Assembly: GCA_031177735.1 (NCBI GenBank)
Contig: JAPSKJ010000080.1
Location: forward strand, 1 to 8,737
Direction of reading: 5' to 3'
Source: Nocardioides sp.
GTDB lineage: Bacteria; Actinomycetota; Actinomycetes; Propionibacteriales; Nocardioidaceae
Length of the DNA stretch: 8,737 bases
Shown: positions 1-8,050 of the stretch, in pieces
How the letters are laid out: every line of letters begins with the position of its first letter
Numbering within the stretch: position 1 is the first letter of the stretch
Position numbers and translations under genes: made by a program
The notes under the pieces: model-generated
What the model saw: only the letters and a program-made list of their open reading frames with translations
The model's database searches: none
What the model was told of the DNA's origin: nothing

Positions 1-944
1 CGCTGCAGCGGGGTGAAGGTGCCGGAGACGGGCAGCGTGCGCGTCACGTCGGCGGTGTAGAGGTTGCGACCCTCGGCGCCCATGTCGAGCAGCACCAGCT
101 CGCCGGGCACGATCGGGCCGGTGTTGTCGATCCAGTGCAGCGTCGTCGCATGCGCGCCGCCGCCGACGATCGAGTCGTAGCCGATGTCGTTGCCCATCGC
201 GCGGGCGCGTCGGAAGAAGGTGCCCTCGATCCAGCGCTCGCCGAACTCCAGCACCTGCGGCCACTCGCGCACCGAGTCCTCGAAGCCGAGCGTGGTGATG
301 TCGCAGGCCTCCTGGAGCTGGCCGATCTCCCACTCGTCCTTGACCAGGCGCAGCTCCGAGATCACCCGCGCCAGCTCCGCGTCGTGGGTCTCGTCGCCGG
401 CGACCAGGCCGTCGACGTAGGCCGAGACGCCCCTGTGCACGCGGGTCTTGCCGGAGCCGCGCAGCGCGTCGGCGAGCTCGTCGACGTGGCGCACCTCCAG
501 GCCCAGGGAGTCGCTCAGCTCCTTGGCCGAGGGCCGGCGCCCGGCCCACAGCTCGCCGTACTGGCGGTCACGGAAGAACTCGTCGGTGTCGCGCGAGGAG
601 CGCGGCCGGGCGTAGAGGACCGCGCTGCCGTCGGGCTCGACGACCAGGACGGCATCGGAGGTCTGGTTGCCGGAGAAGTAGGTGTGCGCGGTGTCGGAGC
701 GGAAACGGTAGTCGGTGTCGTAGGAGCGCACCTTGTAGCCGCCGGCCGGCAGCACCAGGCGCTCCCCGGGGAACAGCTCCGCCAACCGGGCGCGCCGGGC
801 CGCGGCGTACGGCGTGATCGGGTGCGGCGGAAGGTCGAGCTCGCGGTCGCCCCAGCCGGTGCGCATGAATGCCGACCACGCTTCGGGTACCGACGGGTCG
901 TGCGACTCGGTGTGGAGCTCTTCTCGCGGGCTGTCCTCGGTCAC
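1..944 (-). CDS. pepP: Xaa-Pro aminopeptidase (aminopeptidase P, M24 family), C-terminus cut off by window edge
   Basis: Cytosolic metallopeptidase that removes an N-terminal residue preceding proline. About 314 codons are present. An N-terminal AMP_N-type domain (about residues 45-180; key stretch YDTDYRFRSDTAHTYFSGN) is followed by the start of the pita-bread catalytic domain. That domain shows the GGGAHATTLHW segment, then LLDMGAE and YTADVTRTLPV. Asp287 and Asp299 match the two aspartate metal ligands of the family. The remaining ligands (one His, two Glu) would lie beyond the left edge. The GTG at 944 was chosen because a TACAGT -10 box ends exactly 7 nt upstream, and because upstream extension would run into the divergent promoter. 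The next in-frame ATG (residue 27, FMRTGWGD) is possible but would lose a poorly conserved leader. The family call is secure; the exact start is less so. Confidence 0.93.
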   Translation of the reverse strand, partial: MTEDSPREELHTESHDPSVPEAWSAFMRTGWGDRELDLPPHPITPYAAARRARLAELFPGERLVLPAGGYKVRSYDTDYRFRSDTAHTYFSGNQTSDAVLVVEPDGSAVLYARPRSSRDTDEFFRDRQYGELWAGRRPSAKELSDSLGLEVRHVDELADALRGSGKTRVHRGVSAYVDGLVAGDETHDAELARVISELRLVKDEWEIGQLQEACDITTLGFEDSVREWPQVLEFGERWIEGTFFRRARAMGNDIGYDSIVGGGAHATTLHWIDNTGPIVPGELVLLDMGAEGRNLYTADVTRTLPVSGTFTPLQ

Positions 945-951
945 GTCCCGT

Positions 952-957
952 ACTGTA
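952..957 (-). promoter_or_regulatory. -10 box (TACAGT) of the pepP promoter, probably leaderless
   Basis: On the minus strand TACAGT fits the actinobacterial TAnnnT -10 consensus. Exactly 7 nt (ACGGGAC) separate it from the GTG start, so transcription should begin at or very near the start codon. No convincing -35 hexamer is visible at the usual distance. The prediction rests on position and on the same arrangement at two other genes in the window. Confidence 0.5.
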
Positions 958-959
958 CG

Positions 960-990
960 CCGACGGGCCGGCCCGGCGGGGCGCCGTCGG
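960..990. repeat. Imperfect inverted repeat in the divergent pepP/prsW intergenic region
   Basis: CCGACGG at 960-966 is matched by CCGTCGG at 984-990, with 17 bp between them. A separate 10-bp palindrome GGGCCGGCCC lies inside at 965-974. The element sits between the two outward-facing -10 boxes, where a regulator of both genes could bind. In DNA this rich in G and C such short palindromes are common, so an operator role is only a possibility. Confidence 0.25.
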
Positions 991-1014
991 CGCGGCCACG
1001 ACGACTGCGACCGA

Positions 1015-1020
1015 TAGGCT
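1015..1020 (+). promoter_or_regulatory. -10 box (TAGGCT) of the prsW-GTPase operon, probably leaderless
   Basis: TAGGCT matches TAnnnT and is followed by exactly 7 nt (GACGGCC) before the ATG at 1028. No purine-rich ribosome binding site fits between the box and the ATG. This supports a leaderless transcript starting at or next to the ATG. No clear -35 element was found. Confidence 0.55.
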
Positions 1021-1027
1021 GACGGCC

Positions 1028-2212
1028 ATGGGGGTCGACCGCAGAGCTGCTGTGTCCGCCGGGGTGCCCACGGTCACCCCGGCGGCCGCTGCTCGGCGCC
1101 GCGGTCCGGGCGTGTTCACCGTGGTCGTCGGCATCCTGGTCGCCCTCGCCGCGCTGCCCGTCCTGCTGCTGGTCGCGCTGACCGGCACCGAGGACCCGGC
1201 CGCTCCGGTGCTCGGCACCGTGCTCGCGGCGCTGCCGGTCGTGCCGCTGGTGGCCTGCTACCTGTGGCTGGACCGCTACGAGCCGGAGCCGCGCACCTTC
1301 CTCGCGCTCGGGTTGTTCTGGGGCGCCTTCCTCGCCGTGCTGGCCTCCCTGGTGATCGAGGGCGTCGGCGGCATCTTCGTCGGCATCACCGACACCGGCA
1401 CCCTGGCCGTCGTCGCGCCCATCGCGGAGGAGTCCGCGAAGGGGCTCTTCCTGCTCGTGCTGCTGTGGTGGCGGCGCGCCGAGCTCGACGGCATCCTCGA
1501 CGGCATCGTCTACGCCGGTCTGGTCGGCATCGGGTTCGCCTTCACCGAGAACATCCTCTACCTGGCCGCCGCCTACAACGGCGGTCCCGAGGTCGGCCCG
1601 GGCGGTATCGAGGGGCTCACCGCGACCTTCATCATGCGCTGCCTGTTCAGCCCGTTCGCCCATCCGTTCTTCACCGCGATGACCGGCATCGGTGTCGGGA
1701 TCGCGGTGAGCTCGCGCAGCGGGCCCGTGCGCCTGGTCGCGCCCGTGCTCGGATGGTCGGCGGCGGTCATCACGCACGCGCTGTGGAACGCCGGCACCGT
1801 GTTCGGGATCGGCGGCTTCGCCATGGTCTACGTCGTGCTGATGTTCCCGGCGTTCATCGGCGCGGTCATCCTCGCGGTGTGGGCGCGCACCGCCGAGCAA
1901 CGGCTGCTGCGCGCCGCCCTGGGCGACGCCGCCGCGCGCGGCCTGGTCCCGGCCACCGACATCGGCTGGGTCGTGGACCTGCGCGCGCGCCGGCATGCCC
2001 GCGCCCACGCCCGCCAGCACGGTGGCCCGATCGCCGAGCGGGCCATGAAGGACTACCAGCAGGCGGTGATCGAGCTCGGATTCCTCCATCACCGTTTCCT
2101 GCGTGGCACCCCGCCGCCCGACTTCGTGGCGCGCGGACAGGAGTACGTCGCGAGGATCGGTGCTGTTCGACCGGTCATCGCCTTCCCCGGACAGGTGGTA
2201 CCCACCCGATGA
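1028..2212 (+). CDS. PrsW-family intramembrane metalloprotease
   Basis: Polytopic membrane protein of 394 residues and the PrsW (M82) family, whose founding member in Bacillus cleaves the anti-sigma factor RsiW. The protein has about eight or nine hydrophobic helices between residues 30 and 285. The family motifs are all present: an EExxK motif (APIAEESAKG, Glu134-Glu135), FAFTEN with Glu174, a HPFFTAMTG motif with His212, and HALWN with His250. They are the expected metal-binding and catalytic residues. A hydrophilic, Arg- and Ala-rich tail of roughly 105 residues follows the last helix and probably lies in the cytosol. The ATG at 1028 was chosen because it directly follows the promoter; the frame stays open upstream but overlaps pepP. 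Its stop overlaps the next start (ATGA at 2209-2212), so the two genes are likely translationally coupled. The substrate is unknown, and no sigma or anti-sigma gene is adjacent. Confidence 0.92.
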   Translation: MGVDRRAAVSAGVPTVTPAAAARRRGPGVFTVVVGILVALAALPVLLLVALTGTEDPAAPVLGTVLAALPVVPLVACYLWLDRYEPEPRTFLALGLFWGAFLAVLASLVIEGVGGIFVGITDTGTLAVVAPIAEESAKGLFLLVLLWWRRAELDGILDGIVYAGLVGIGFAFTENILYLAAAYNGGPEVGPGGIEGLTATFIMRCLFSPFAHPFFTAMTGIGVGIAVSSRSGPVRLVAPVLGWSAAVITHALWNAGTVFGIGGFAMVYVVLMFPAFIGAVILAVWARTAEQRLLRAALGDAAARGLVPATDIGWVVDLRARRHARAHARQHGGPIAERAMKDYQQAVIELGFLHHRFLRGTPPPDFVARGQEYVARIGAVRPVIAFPGQVVPTR

Positions 2213-4002
2213 CGCCCGAGCCAGGCCCCACCCCCGGACCCGTCGAGGGCGGTGGCACCCATTCCGCCACCGTCCACGGCGCCGAGCCCGACAGCACCAA
2301 GATGGTCACCGCGCTGGTGCGCCTGCGACAGGCGCTCCAGGAGGTCACCCTGCCCCTGGACCTGCCGGGCATCGACGCCCACCGCAAGGTGCAGCAGGAG
2401 CTGGTCGCCCAGCTCGAGGACTACGTCATCCCGCGGATGATGACCATCGACGCACCGCTGCTCGCGGTCGTCGGCGGCTCCACGGGCGCCGGCAAGTCGA
2501 CGCTGGTCAACTCCCTCGTCGGCCACCGGGTGACCACCCCCGGCCTGCTGCGCCCCACCACCCGCTCGCCCGTGCTGGTGCACCACCCCGACGACGCCCA
2601 GTGGTTCGGCCAGGACCGGCTGCTGCCCGACCTCGAGCGGGTCGCCCACTCCACCAACGACCCGGGCGCCCTGCAGCTCGTCGCGGCCGAGTCCATCCCG
2701 CCCGGGCTGGCGATCCTCGACGCCCCCGACGTCGACTCGGTCGAGGAGCAGAACCGCGTCCTCGCGGCCCAGCTGCTCGCGGCGGCGGACCTGTGGATCT
2801 TCGTCACCTCGGCGGCGAGGTACGCCGACCAGGTGCCGTGGGACTTCCTCAAGCAGGCGGCGGAGCGGTCGACGGCGGTCGCGGTCGTGCTTGACCGCAC
2901 GCCGAAGGAGGCCGTGCAGACCGTCGCCACCCACCTCGCCCGGATGCTCGCTTCGCGCGGGCTGAAGGACTCACCGCTGTTCATCGTGCACGAGGGCACG
3001 GTCGACGAGGACGGGCTGCTGCCGAAGGCCGGCGTCGCGGAGGTGCGCGGCTGGCTCGACATGCTCGCCGACGACGCGACCGCCCGGCACGCCGTGGTGC
3101 AGCAGACCCTCGAAGGGGCGGTGCGGGCGCTCACCCACCGAGCCCATCCCGTCATCGCGGCGGCCCTGGAGCAGGGCGAGGCGGCCTCGGTGCTGCGACG
3201 CGACGCGGTCCGGGCCTACGAGGACGCCGCCCACGCCGTCACGGTCGCCACCGCCGACGGCACCCTGCTGCGCGGCGAGGTGCTGGCCCGGTGGCAGGAG
3301 TTCGTCGGCACCGGCGAGCTGCTGAAGTCGCTGGAGACCAAGGTCGGCTGGCTGCGCGAGAAGCTGGTCAACACCGTGAAGGGCAAGCCGGCCCAGGCCG
3401 AGCGGGCCCAGGTGGCGGTCGAGTCCGGCCTGGAGATGCTCATCCTCGAGCACGCCGAGGCCGCCGCCGAGCGGGCCGAGTCGGCCTGGATGCAGCTCGA
3501 GGCGGGCCGCGGCCTGCTCAAGGGGGCTCCCGAGGACCTCGGCCGTGCGTCCCGCGACCTGCGCCGCAAGGCGGAGCGGGCGGTGCGCGACTGGCAGGGC
3601 GACGTACTCGACATGGTCAAGACGGAGGGCGCCGACAAGCGCACCACCGCTCGGTTCCTGGCCACCGGCGTCAACGGGCTCGGGGTGGCGCTGATGGTCG
3701 TCGTGTTCGCCAGCACCGGCGGGGCGCTCGCGGGGGCCGAGGTCGGCATCGCGGGCGGGTCGGCGCTGCTGGGGCAGAAGCTGCTCGAGGCCGTCTTCGG
3801 CGACCAGGCCGTCCGCCGGCTCGCCGAGCGCGCACGGGCGGCGCTCGACGAGCGGGTGCGCAGCCTGTTCGAGGACGAGATGGCCCGTTACACCGGCATC
3901 ATCGACGGGCTCGACATCGACACCGACGCCCCGCTGCGGCTGCGGGATGCGGCCCGCCGGGTCGACGACGTCCGGTTCGAGGCGCGGAAGGCCGACGGCT
4001 GA
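2209..4002 (+). CDS. Dynamin-like membrane-associated P-loop GTPase (first of a pair)
   Basis: 597 residues. A Pro/Gly-rich leader (about 1-30) precedes a GTPase domain. G1 is GSTGAGKS (Gly90-Ser97, Lys96), G2 is the Thr of LLRPTTRSP, and G3 is DAPDVDS (Asp171), where Ras-type proteins have DxxG. The position expected for G4 (NKxD) reads VVLDRTP (Asp229) and is degenerate. A long, charged, helix-rich region with many Ala, Glu and Arg follows (about 290-480). Next comes a Gly/Ala-rich hydrophobic segment at about 483-526, which could form a membrane hairpin or paddle. An amphipathic C-terminus ends the protein. This GTPase, helical stalk and membrane segment order is that of bacterial dynamin-like proteins, and paired copies are known in actinobacteria (for example Streptomyces DynA/DynB); orthology is not established here. 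AGGTGG at 2193-2198 may be its ribosome binding site, and start and stop overlap with prsW suggests coupling. Confidence 0.85.
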   Translation: MTPEPGPTPGPVEGGGTHSATVHGAEPDSTKMVTALVRLRQALQEVTLPLDLPGIDAHRKVQQELVAQLEDYVIPRMMTIDAPLLAVVGGSTGAGKSTLVNSLVGHRVTTPGLLRPTTRSPVLVHHPDDAQWFGQDRLLPDLERVAHSTNDPGALQLVAAESIPPGLAILDAPDVDSVEEQNRVLAAQLLAAADLWIFVTSAARYADQVPWDFLKQAAERSTAVAVVLDRTPKEAVQTVATHLARMLASRGLKDSPLFIVHEGTVDEDGLLPKAGVAEVRGWLDMLADDATARHAVVQQTLEGAVRALTHRAHPVIAAALEQGEAASVLRRDAVRAYEDAAHAVTVATADGTLLRGEVLARWQEFVGTGELLKSLETKVGWLREKLVNTVKGKPAQAERAQVAVESGLEMLILEHAEAAAERAESAWMQLEAGRGLLKGAPEDLGRASRDLRRKAERAVRDWQGDVLDMVKTEGADKRTTARFLATGVNGLGVALMVVVFASTGGALAGAEVGIAGGSALLGQKLLEAVFGDQAVRRLAERARAALDERVRSLFEDEMARYTGIIDGLDIDTDAPLRLRDAARRVDDVRFEARKADG

Positions 4003-4023
4003 GGAGTGGGCTGCTGCGACCAC

Positions 4024-4029
4024 TAGGCT
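4024..4029 (+). promoter_or_regulatory. Candidate internal -10 box (TAGGCT) for the second GTPase
   Basis: The same hexamer as at 1015-1020 lies in the 59-bp gap between the two GTPase genes. It is 32 nt upstream of the ATG at 4062. Unlike the other boxes it leaves room for a short leader with a ribosome binding site. It suggests the second GTPase can be made independently of the protease operon, although readthrough from upstream remains likely because no terminator is visible in the gap. Confidence 0.4.
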
Positions 4030-4052
4030 GAACGCGTCCACCGATCCACGAC

Positions 4053-4058
4053 AGGGAG
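4053..4058 (+). promoter_or_regulatory. Ribosome binding site (AGGGAG) of the second GTPase
   Basis: AGGGAG lies 3 nt before the ATG at 4062, a close but usable spacing. It supports the ATG at 4062 as start and a leadered message for this gene. Confidence 0.5.
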
Positions 4059-4061
4059 ACC

Positions 4062-5711
4062 ATGACCTCGCTGCTCCAAGGTGCCAAGAACCTGGTCACC
4101 AAGGGAACCGACCTCGGCGACCGGCTGGAGGGCCTCGCGGCCGCCGCCGAGGCCGCCGAGGGCCGACTCGACGACGACCTGGTCGCCGAGGCGCGCTCGA
4201 TCGCCGAACGCGCCGGCAGCCGGCTACGGCTCTCCGCCGAGCACACCGTCGTCGGGATCGCCGGTGCGACGGGGTCCGGCAAGTCCTCGACGTTCAACGC
4301 ACTCACCGGGCTGGAGCTCTCCGCCGTCGGCGTGCGTCGCCCGACCACGTCGTGGGCGACCGCCTGCGTGTGGGGCACGCAGGGTGCGCGCGAGCTGCTG
4401 GAGTGGCTCGGCATCCCCGAGCGTCACCAGACCACCCGCGACTCCATGCTCGACACCCGCCGGGAGAGCAACGAGCTCGACGGCGTGGTCCTCCTCGACC
4501 TGCCCGACCACGACTCCACCGAGGTCTCCCACCACCTCGAGGTCGACCGGCTCGTCAACCTCGCCGACATGCTCGTGTGGGTGCTCGACCCCCAGAAGTA
4601 CGCCGACGCCGCGATCCACGACCGCTACCTCGAGCCGCTCAAGACGCACGCCGACGTGATGGTCGTGGTGCTCAACCACATCGACGTCGTGCCGGAGGAC
4701 CGCCGTGAGGCGATGGTGGCCGACGTGCGCCGACTGCTCGACAACGACGGGCTCCAGCAGGTGCCGGTGATCCCCGTCAGCGCCAAGCTCGGCTGGGGCA
4801 TCCCCGAGCTGCGACGCGAGATCTCCAAGCGCGTCGCGGCGAAGAAGATGACCAAGGCCCGGATCGAGGCCGACATCCGCACCGTCGCGAGCAGGATCGA
4901 GGACGTCTCGGGCACCGGCAAGGCGCGGGCCCTCGCGGCCGGCCGGGTCGAGGCCATGGACGACGCCATCGCCGAGGCCGCCGGCGTGCCGACGGTGGTC
5001 GAGGCCGTCGAGCGGGCGACCCGGATGCGTGCCGGACGCGCCACGGGGTGGCCGCTGGTCTCGTGGGCCTCCAAGCTCAAGCCCGACCCGCTCAAGCGGC
5101 TCCACCTCGACCTCGGGTCGGCAGGCAAGGAGCTGGCCGGCACCGCCCGCACGTCGGTCCCGAAGGCCACGTCGGTGCAGCGGGCCAAGGTCGACAACGA
5201 GGTGCGGGCCCTCGCCGACGACGCCTCGGCCGGCTTGGGCAAGCCGTGGCAGGAGTCGATCCGCCGAGCGTCGGTCTCGCGCATCGACGACCTGGGTGAC
5301 CGGCTCGACGCCGCGCTCGGTGCGACCGACCTGGGTGTCGACAAGCTGCCCGTGTGGGCCGGCCTGGTGCGCGTGCTGCAGTGGCTGCTCATCCTCGCCG
5401 CGCTCGCCGGTCTGGGCTGGTCGGCGGCCGCGTGGTTCTCCGGCACCCTCAACGACGAGGTCACGCCCAAGCTGGGCGGGATCGCCCTGCCGCTGATCCT
5501 CCTCGTCGGCGGCGTGGTCGTCGGGATCCTGCTGGCTCTGGTGTGCAAGCTGCTGGTGCGGATCACCGCGCGCAGGCGGGCCGCCGCGGCGGACCGTCGG
5601 CTGCGGGACGCCGTGAGCTCGGTGTCCGGCGAGCTGGTCGTGGCCCCCGTCGAGGCTGAGCTGGCGGCGTACAACACCGTGCGCGCGGGGCTGACGAAGG
5701 CGCTGAAGTAG
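4062..5711 (+). CDS. Membrane-anchored P-loop GTPase with two C-terminal transmembrane helices (second of the pair)
   Basis: 549 residues. The GTPase domain is nearly complete. G1 is GATGSGKS (Gly68-Ser75, Lys74), and G2 is the Thr of RRPTTSW. G3 is DLPDHDS (Asp146), again with Asp where DxxG has Gly. G4 is NHID (Asn205, Asp208), and G5 is SAK (240-242). The NxxD and SAK motifs predict guanine specificity. A helical charged middle region (about 270-425) leads to two hydrophobic helices at about 436-459 and 472-499, separated by a short polar loop (SGTLNDEVTPK). A basic cytosolic stretch follows the second helix. The RPTT and DxPDxDS motifs are shared with the upstream GTPase, marking the two as distant paralogues, but this copy keeps G4. 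It belongs to the group usually annotated as YfjP-like or generic GTPases. A role as partner of the upstream dynamin-like protein is inference from adjacency and shared motifs. Confidence 0.85.
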   Translation: MTSLLQGAKNLVTKGTDLGDRLEGLAAAAEAAEGRLDDDLVAEARSIAERAGSRLRLSAEHTVVGIAGATGSGKSSTFNALTGLELSAVGVRRPTTSWATACVWGTQGARELLEWLGIPERHQTTRDSMLDTRRESNELDGVVLLDLPDHDSTEVSHHLEVDRLVNLADMLVWVLDPQKYADAAIHDRYLEPLKTHADVMVVVLNHIDVVPEDRREAMVADVRRLLDNDGLQQVPVIPVSAKLGWGIPELRREISKRVAAKKMTKARIEADIRTVASRIEDVSGTGKARALAAGRVEAMDDAIAEAAGVPTVVEAVERATRMRAGRATGWPLVSWASKLKPDPLKRLHLDLGSAGKELAGTARTSVPKATSVQRAKVDNEVRALADDASAGLGKPWQESIRRASVSRIDDLGDRLDAALGATDLGVDKLPVWAGLVRVLQWLLILAALAGLGWSAAAWFSGTLNDEVTPKLGGIALPLILLVGGVVVGILLALVCKLLVRITARRRAAAADRRLRDAVSSVSGELVVAPVEAELAAYNTVRAGLTKALK

Positions 5712-5734
5712 CCGGCCGCTTCTTCTCCACAGCG

Positions 5735-5750
5735 ACGCCTCGCGAGGCGT
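5735..5750. repeat. Perfect 16-bp palindrome downstream of the second GTPase
   Basis: ACGCCTCGCGAGGCGT reads the same on both strands. As RNA it could form a 6-bp stem with a CGCG loop, extended by a few wobble pairs, and TTGTCCT follows. It begins 23 nt after the stop codon. It may be a first, weaker hairpin in a tandem terminator, or a dimeric protein-binding site. Confidence 0.4.
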
Positions 5751-5768
5751 TGTCCTCAGGTCGCTGCG

Positions 5769-5799
5769 TCGGGCCGCCACCGCGTCGGTGGCGGCCCGG
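5769..5799 (+). terminator. Strong GC-rich hairpin, probable terminator after the second GTPase
   Basis: GGGCCGCCACC at 5771-5781 pairs perfectly with GGTGGCGGCCC at 5787-5797 around a 5-nt loop (GCGTC). An extra C-G pair and a G-U wobble extend the stem to about 13 pairs. No T-run follows, only CGCTTGTC, which is usual for actinobacterial hairpin terminators. Together with the palindrome at 5735-5750 it separates the GTPases from ssb. Confidence 0.55.
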
Positions 5800-5813
5800 A
5801 CGCTTGTCGGGCG

Positions 5814-5832
5814 GCGGGACGAGGTGTCCCGC
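5814..5832. repeat. Inverted repeat in the ssb 5' region
   Basis: GCGGGAC at 5814-5820 and GTCCCGC at 5826-5832 form a 7-bp stem with a 5-nt loop. It ends 9 nt before the ribosome binding site of ssb. It could be an operator or a 5'-leader hairpin. No recognisable -10 box was found between the terminator-like hairpin and the ATG, so where transcription of ssb begins is unclear. Confidence 0.35.
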
Positions 5833-5841
5833 ACCCGACGC

Positions 5842-5850
5842 GAGGAGGAG
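5842..5850 (+). promoter_or_regulatory. Strong ribosome binding site (GAGGAGGAG) of ssb
   Basis: The best Shine-Dalgarno match in the window lies 7 nt before the ATG at 5858. It decides that start over in-frame codons further upstream. Confidence 0.8.
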
Positions 5851-5857
5851 ACCGGAG

Positions 5858-6304
5858 ATGAACGAGACGATCGTGACGGTGCAGGGCTGGGTCGGCAACG
5901 ACGTCCAGGTCCGGCGGGCCGGCGAGCACGAGGTGGCCAGCTTCCGGATCGGCTGCACGCCCCGGCGGTTCCACCGCCAGCGCAACGAGTGGCTCGACGC
6001 GCCGACGCAGTGGTACACCGTGAACGCCTGGCGCCAGCTCGGCAGCAATGCCGCGGCATCGCTCGTGCGGGGTGACGCCGTCGTCGTGCAGGGCAGGCTC
6101 ACCCCCCGCACGTGGATGAACTCCGAGGGCAAGGAGGTCACGACCTACGAGATCGAGGCCTCGGTGCTGGGTCACGACCTCAACCGCGGCACCGCTCGGT
6201 TCGTGAAGGGCTCCCGGCTCGCCGCCGACCCCGTGCCCGAGCCGGCGCCCGGTCCGGTCGACGACTGGGCGGCCCAGGAGCCACCGGCGGTCGGCGCCGC
6301 GTGA
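5858..6304 (+). CDS. ssb: Single-stranded DNA-binding protein, short SsbB-type paralogue without acidic tip
   Basis: 148 residues. An OB fold covers about residues 1-110: a first strand with Trp11 (TVQGWVGNDV), the EVASFRIGCTPR strand, TQWYTVNAWRQLG (52-62), the VRGDAVVVQGRL segment (70-81), and WMNSEGKEVTTYEIEA (86-101). These are the conserved features of bacterial SSB. The tail (about 119-148) is short and rich in Pro and Ala, with a DDW at its middle, and ends in VGAA. It lacks the acidic DDDIPF-like tip through which the main SSB recruits replication and repair enzymes. Actinobacteria commonly have a second SSB of this kind, SsbB, linked in Streptomyces to chromosome segregation at sporulation. 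The main ssb, normally beside rpsF and rpsR, is presumably elsewhere. The gene stands alone between two hairpins. Confidence 0.9.
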   Translation: MNETIVTVQGWVGNDVQVRRAGEHEVASFRIGCTPRRFHRQRNEWLDAPTQWYTVNAWRQLGSNAAASLVRGDAVVVQGRLTPRTWMNSEGKEVTTYEIEASVLGHDLNRGTARFVKGSRLAADPVPEPAPGPVDDWAAQEPPAVGAA

Positions 6305-6313
6305 GGCAGGGTG

Positions 6314-6344
6314 GCCCGCGCGACCCCGATCGGGTCGCGCGGGC
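6314..6344 (+). terminator. Perfect 13-bp hairpin, probable terminator of ssb
   Basis: GCCCGCGCGACCC (6314-6326) and GGGTCGCGCGGGC (6332-6344) pair perfectly around CGATC, starting 10 nt after the ssb stop. Only GATTCCC follows, with no T-run. The hairpin lies just upstream of the ettA promoter, so it probably insulates ettA from ssb. Confidence 0.7.
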
Positions 6345-6354
6345 GATTCCCAAC

Positions 6355-6360
6355 TAGCCT
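6355..6360 (+). promoter_or_regulatory. -10 box (TAGCCT) of ettA, probably leaderless
   Basis: TAGCCT fits TAnnnT and is followed by exactly 7 nt (TGGGGGC) before the ATG at 6368, the same geometry as at 1015-1020 and 952-957. Because the transcript should begin at or near the ATG, the GGGGG run is more likely spacer than ribosome binding site. Confidence 0.55.
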
Positions 6361-6367
6361 TGGGGGC

Positions 6368-8042
<1,675 letters not shown>

Positions 8043-8050
<8 letters not shown>

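Noticed and set aside
135..1022. Plus-strand open frame of 295 codons opposite pepP
   Set aside because: The minus strand carries clear aminopeptidase P motifs over the same stretch, and this translation is Ala/Val/Gly/Arg-rich without homology signals.
869..1027. Upstream extension of the PrsW reading frame
   Set aside because: The extra 53 residues would overlap pepP and the promoter region and contain no conserved sequence. The ATG at 1028 fits the -10 box.
4224..6059. Open frame of 611 codons on the minus strand opposite the second GTPase
   Set aside because: Its composition is repetitive and Arg/His/Gly-rich, it has no motif, and it crosses hairpins and an intergenic gap. It is a shadow of high GC third positions.
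6311..6367. Upstream extension of EttA by 19 residues
   Set aside because: It would be encoded by the terminator hairpin and promoter. Family N-termini begin close to the ATG at 6368.
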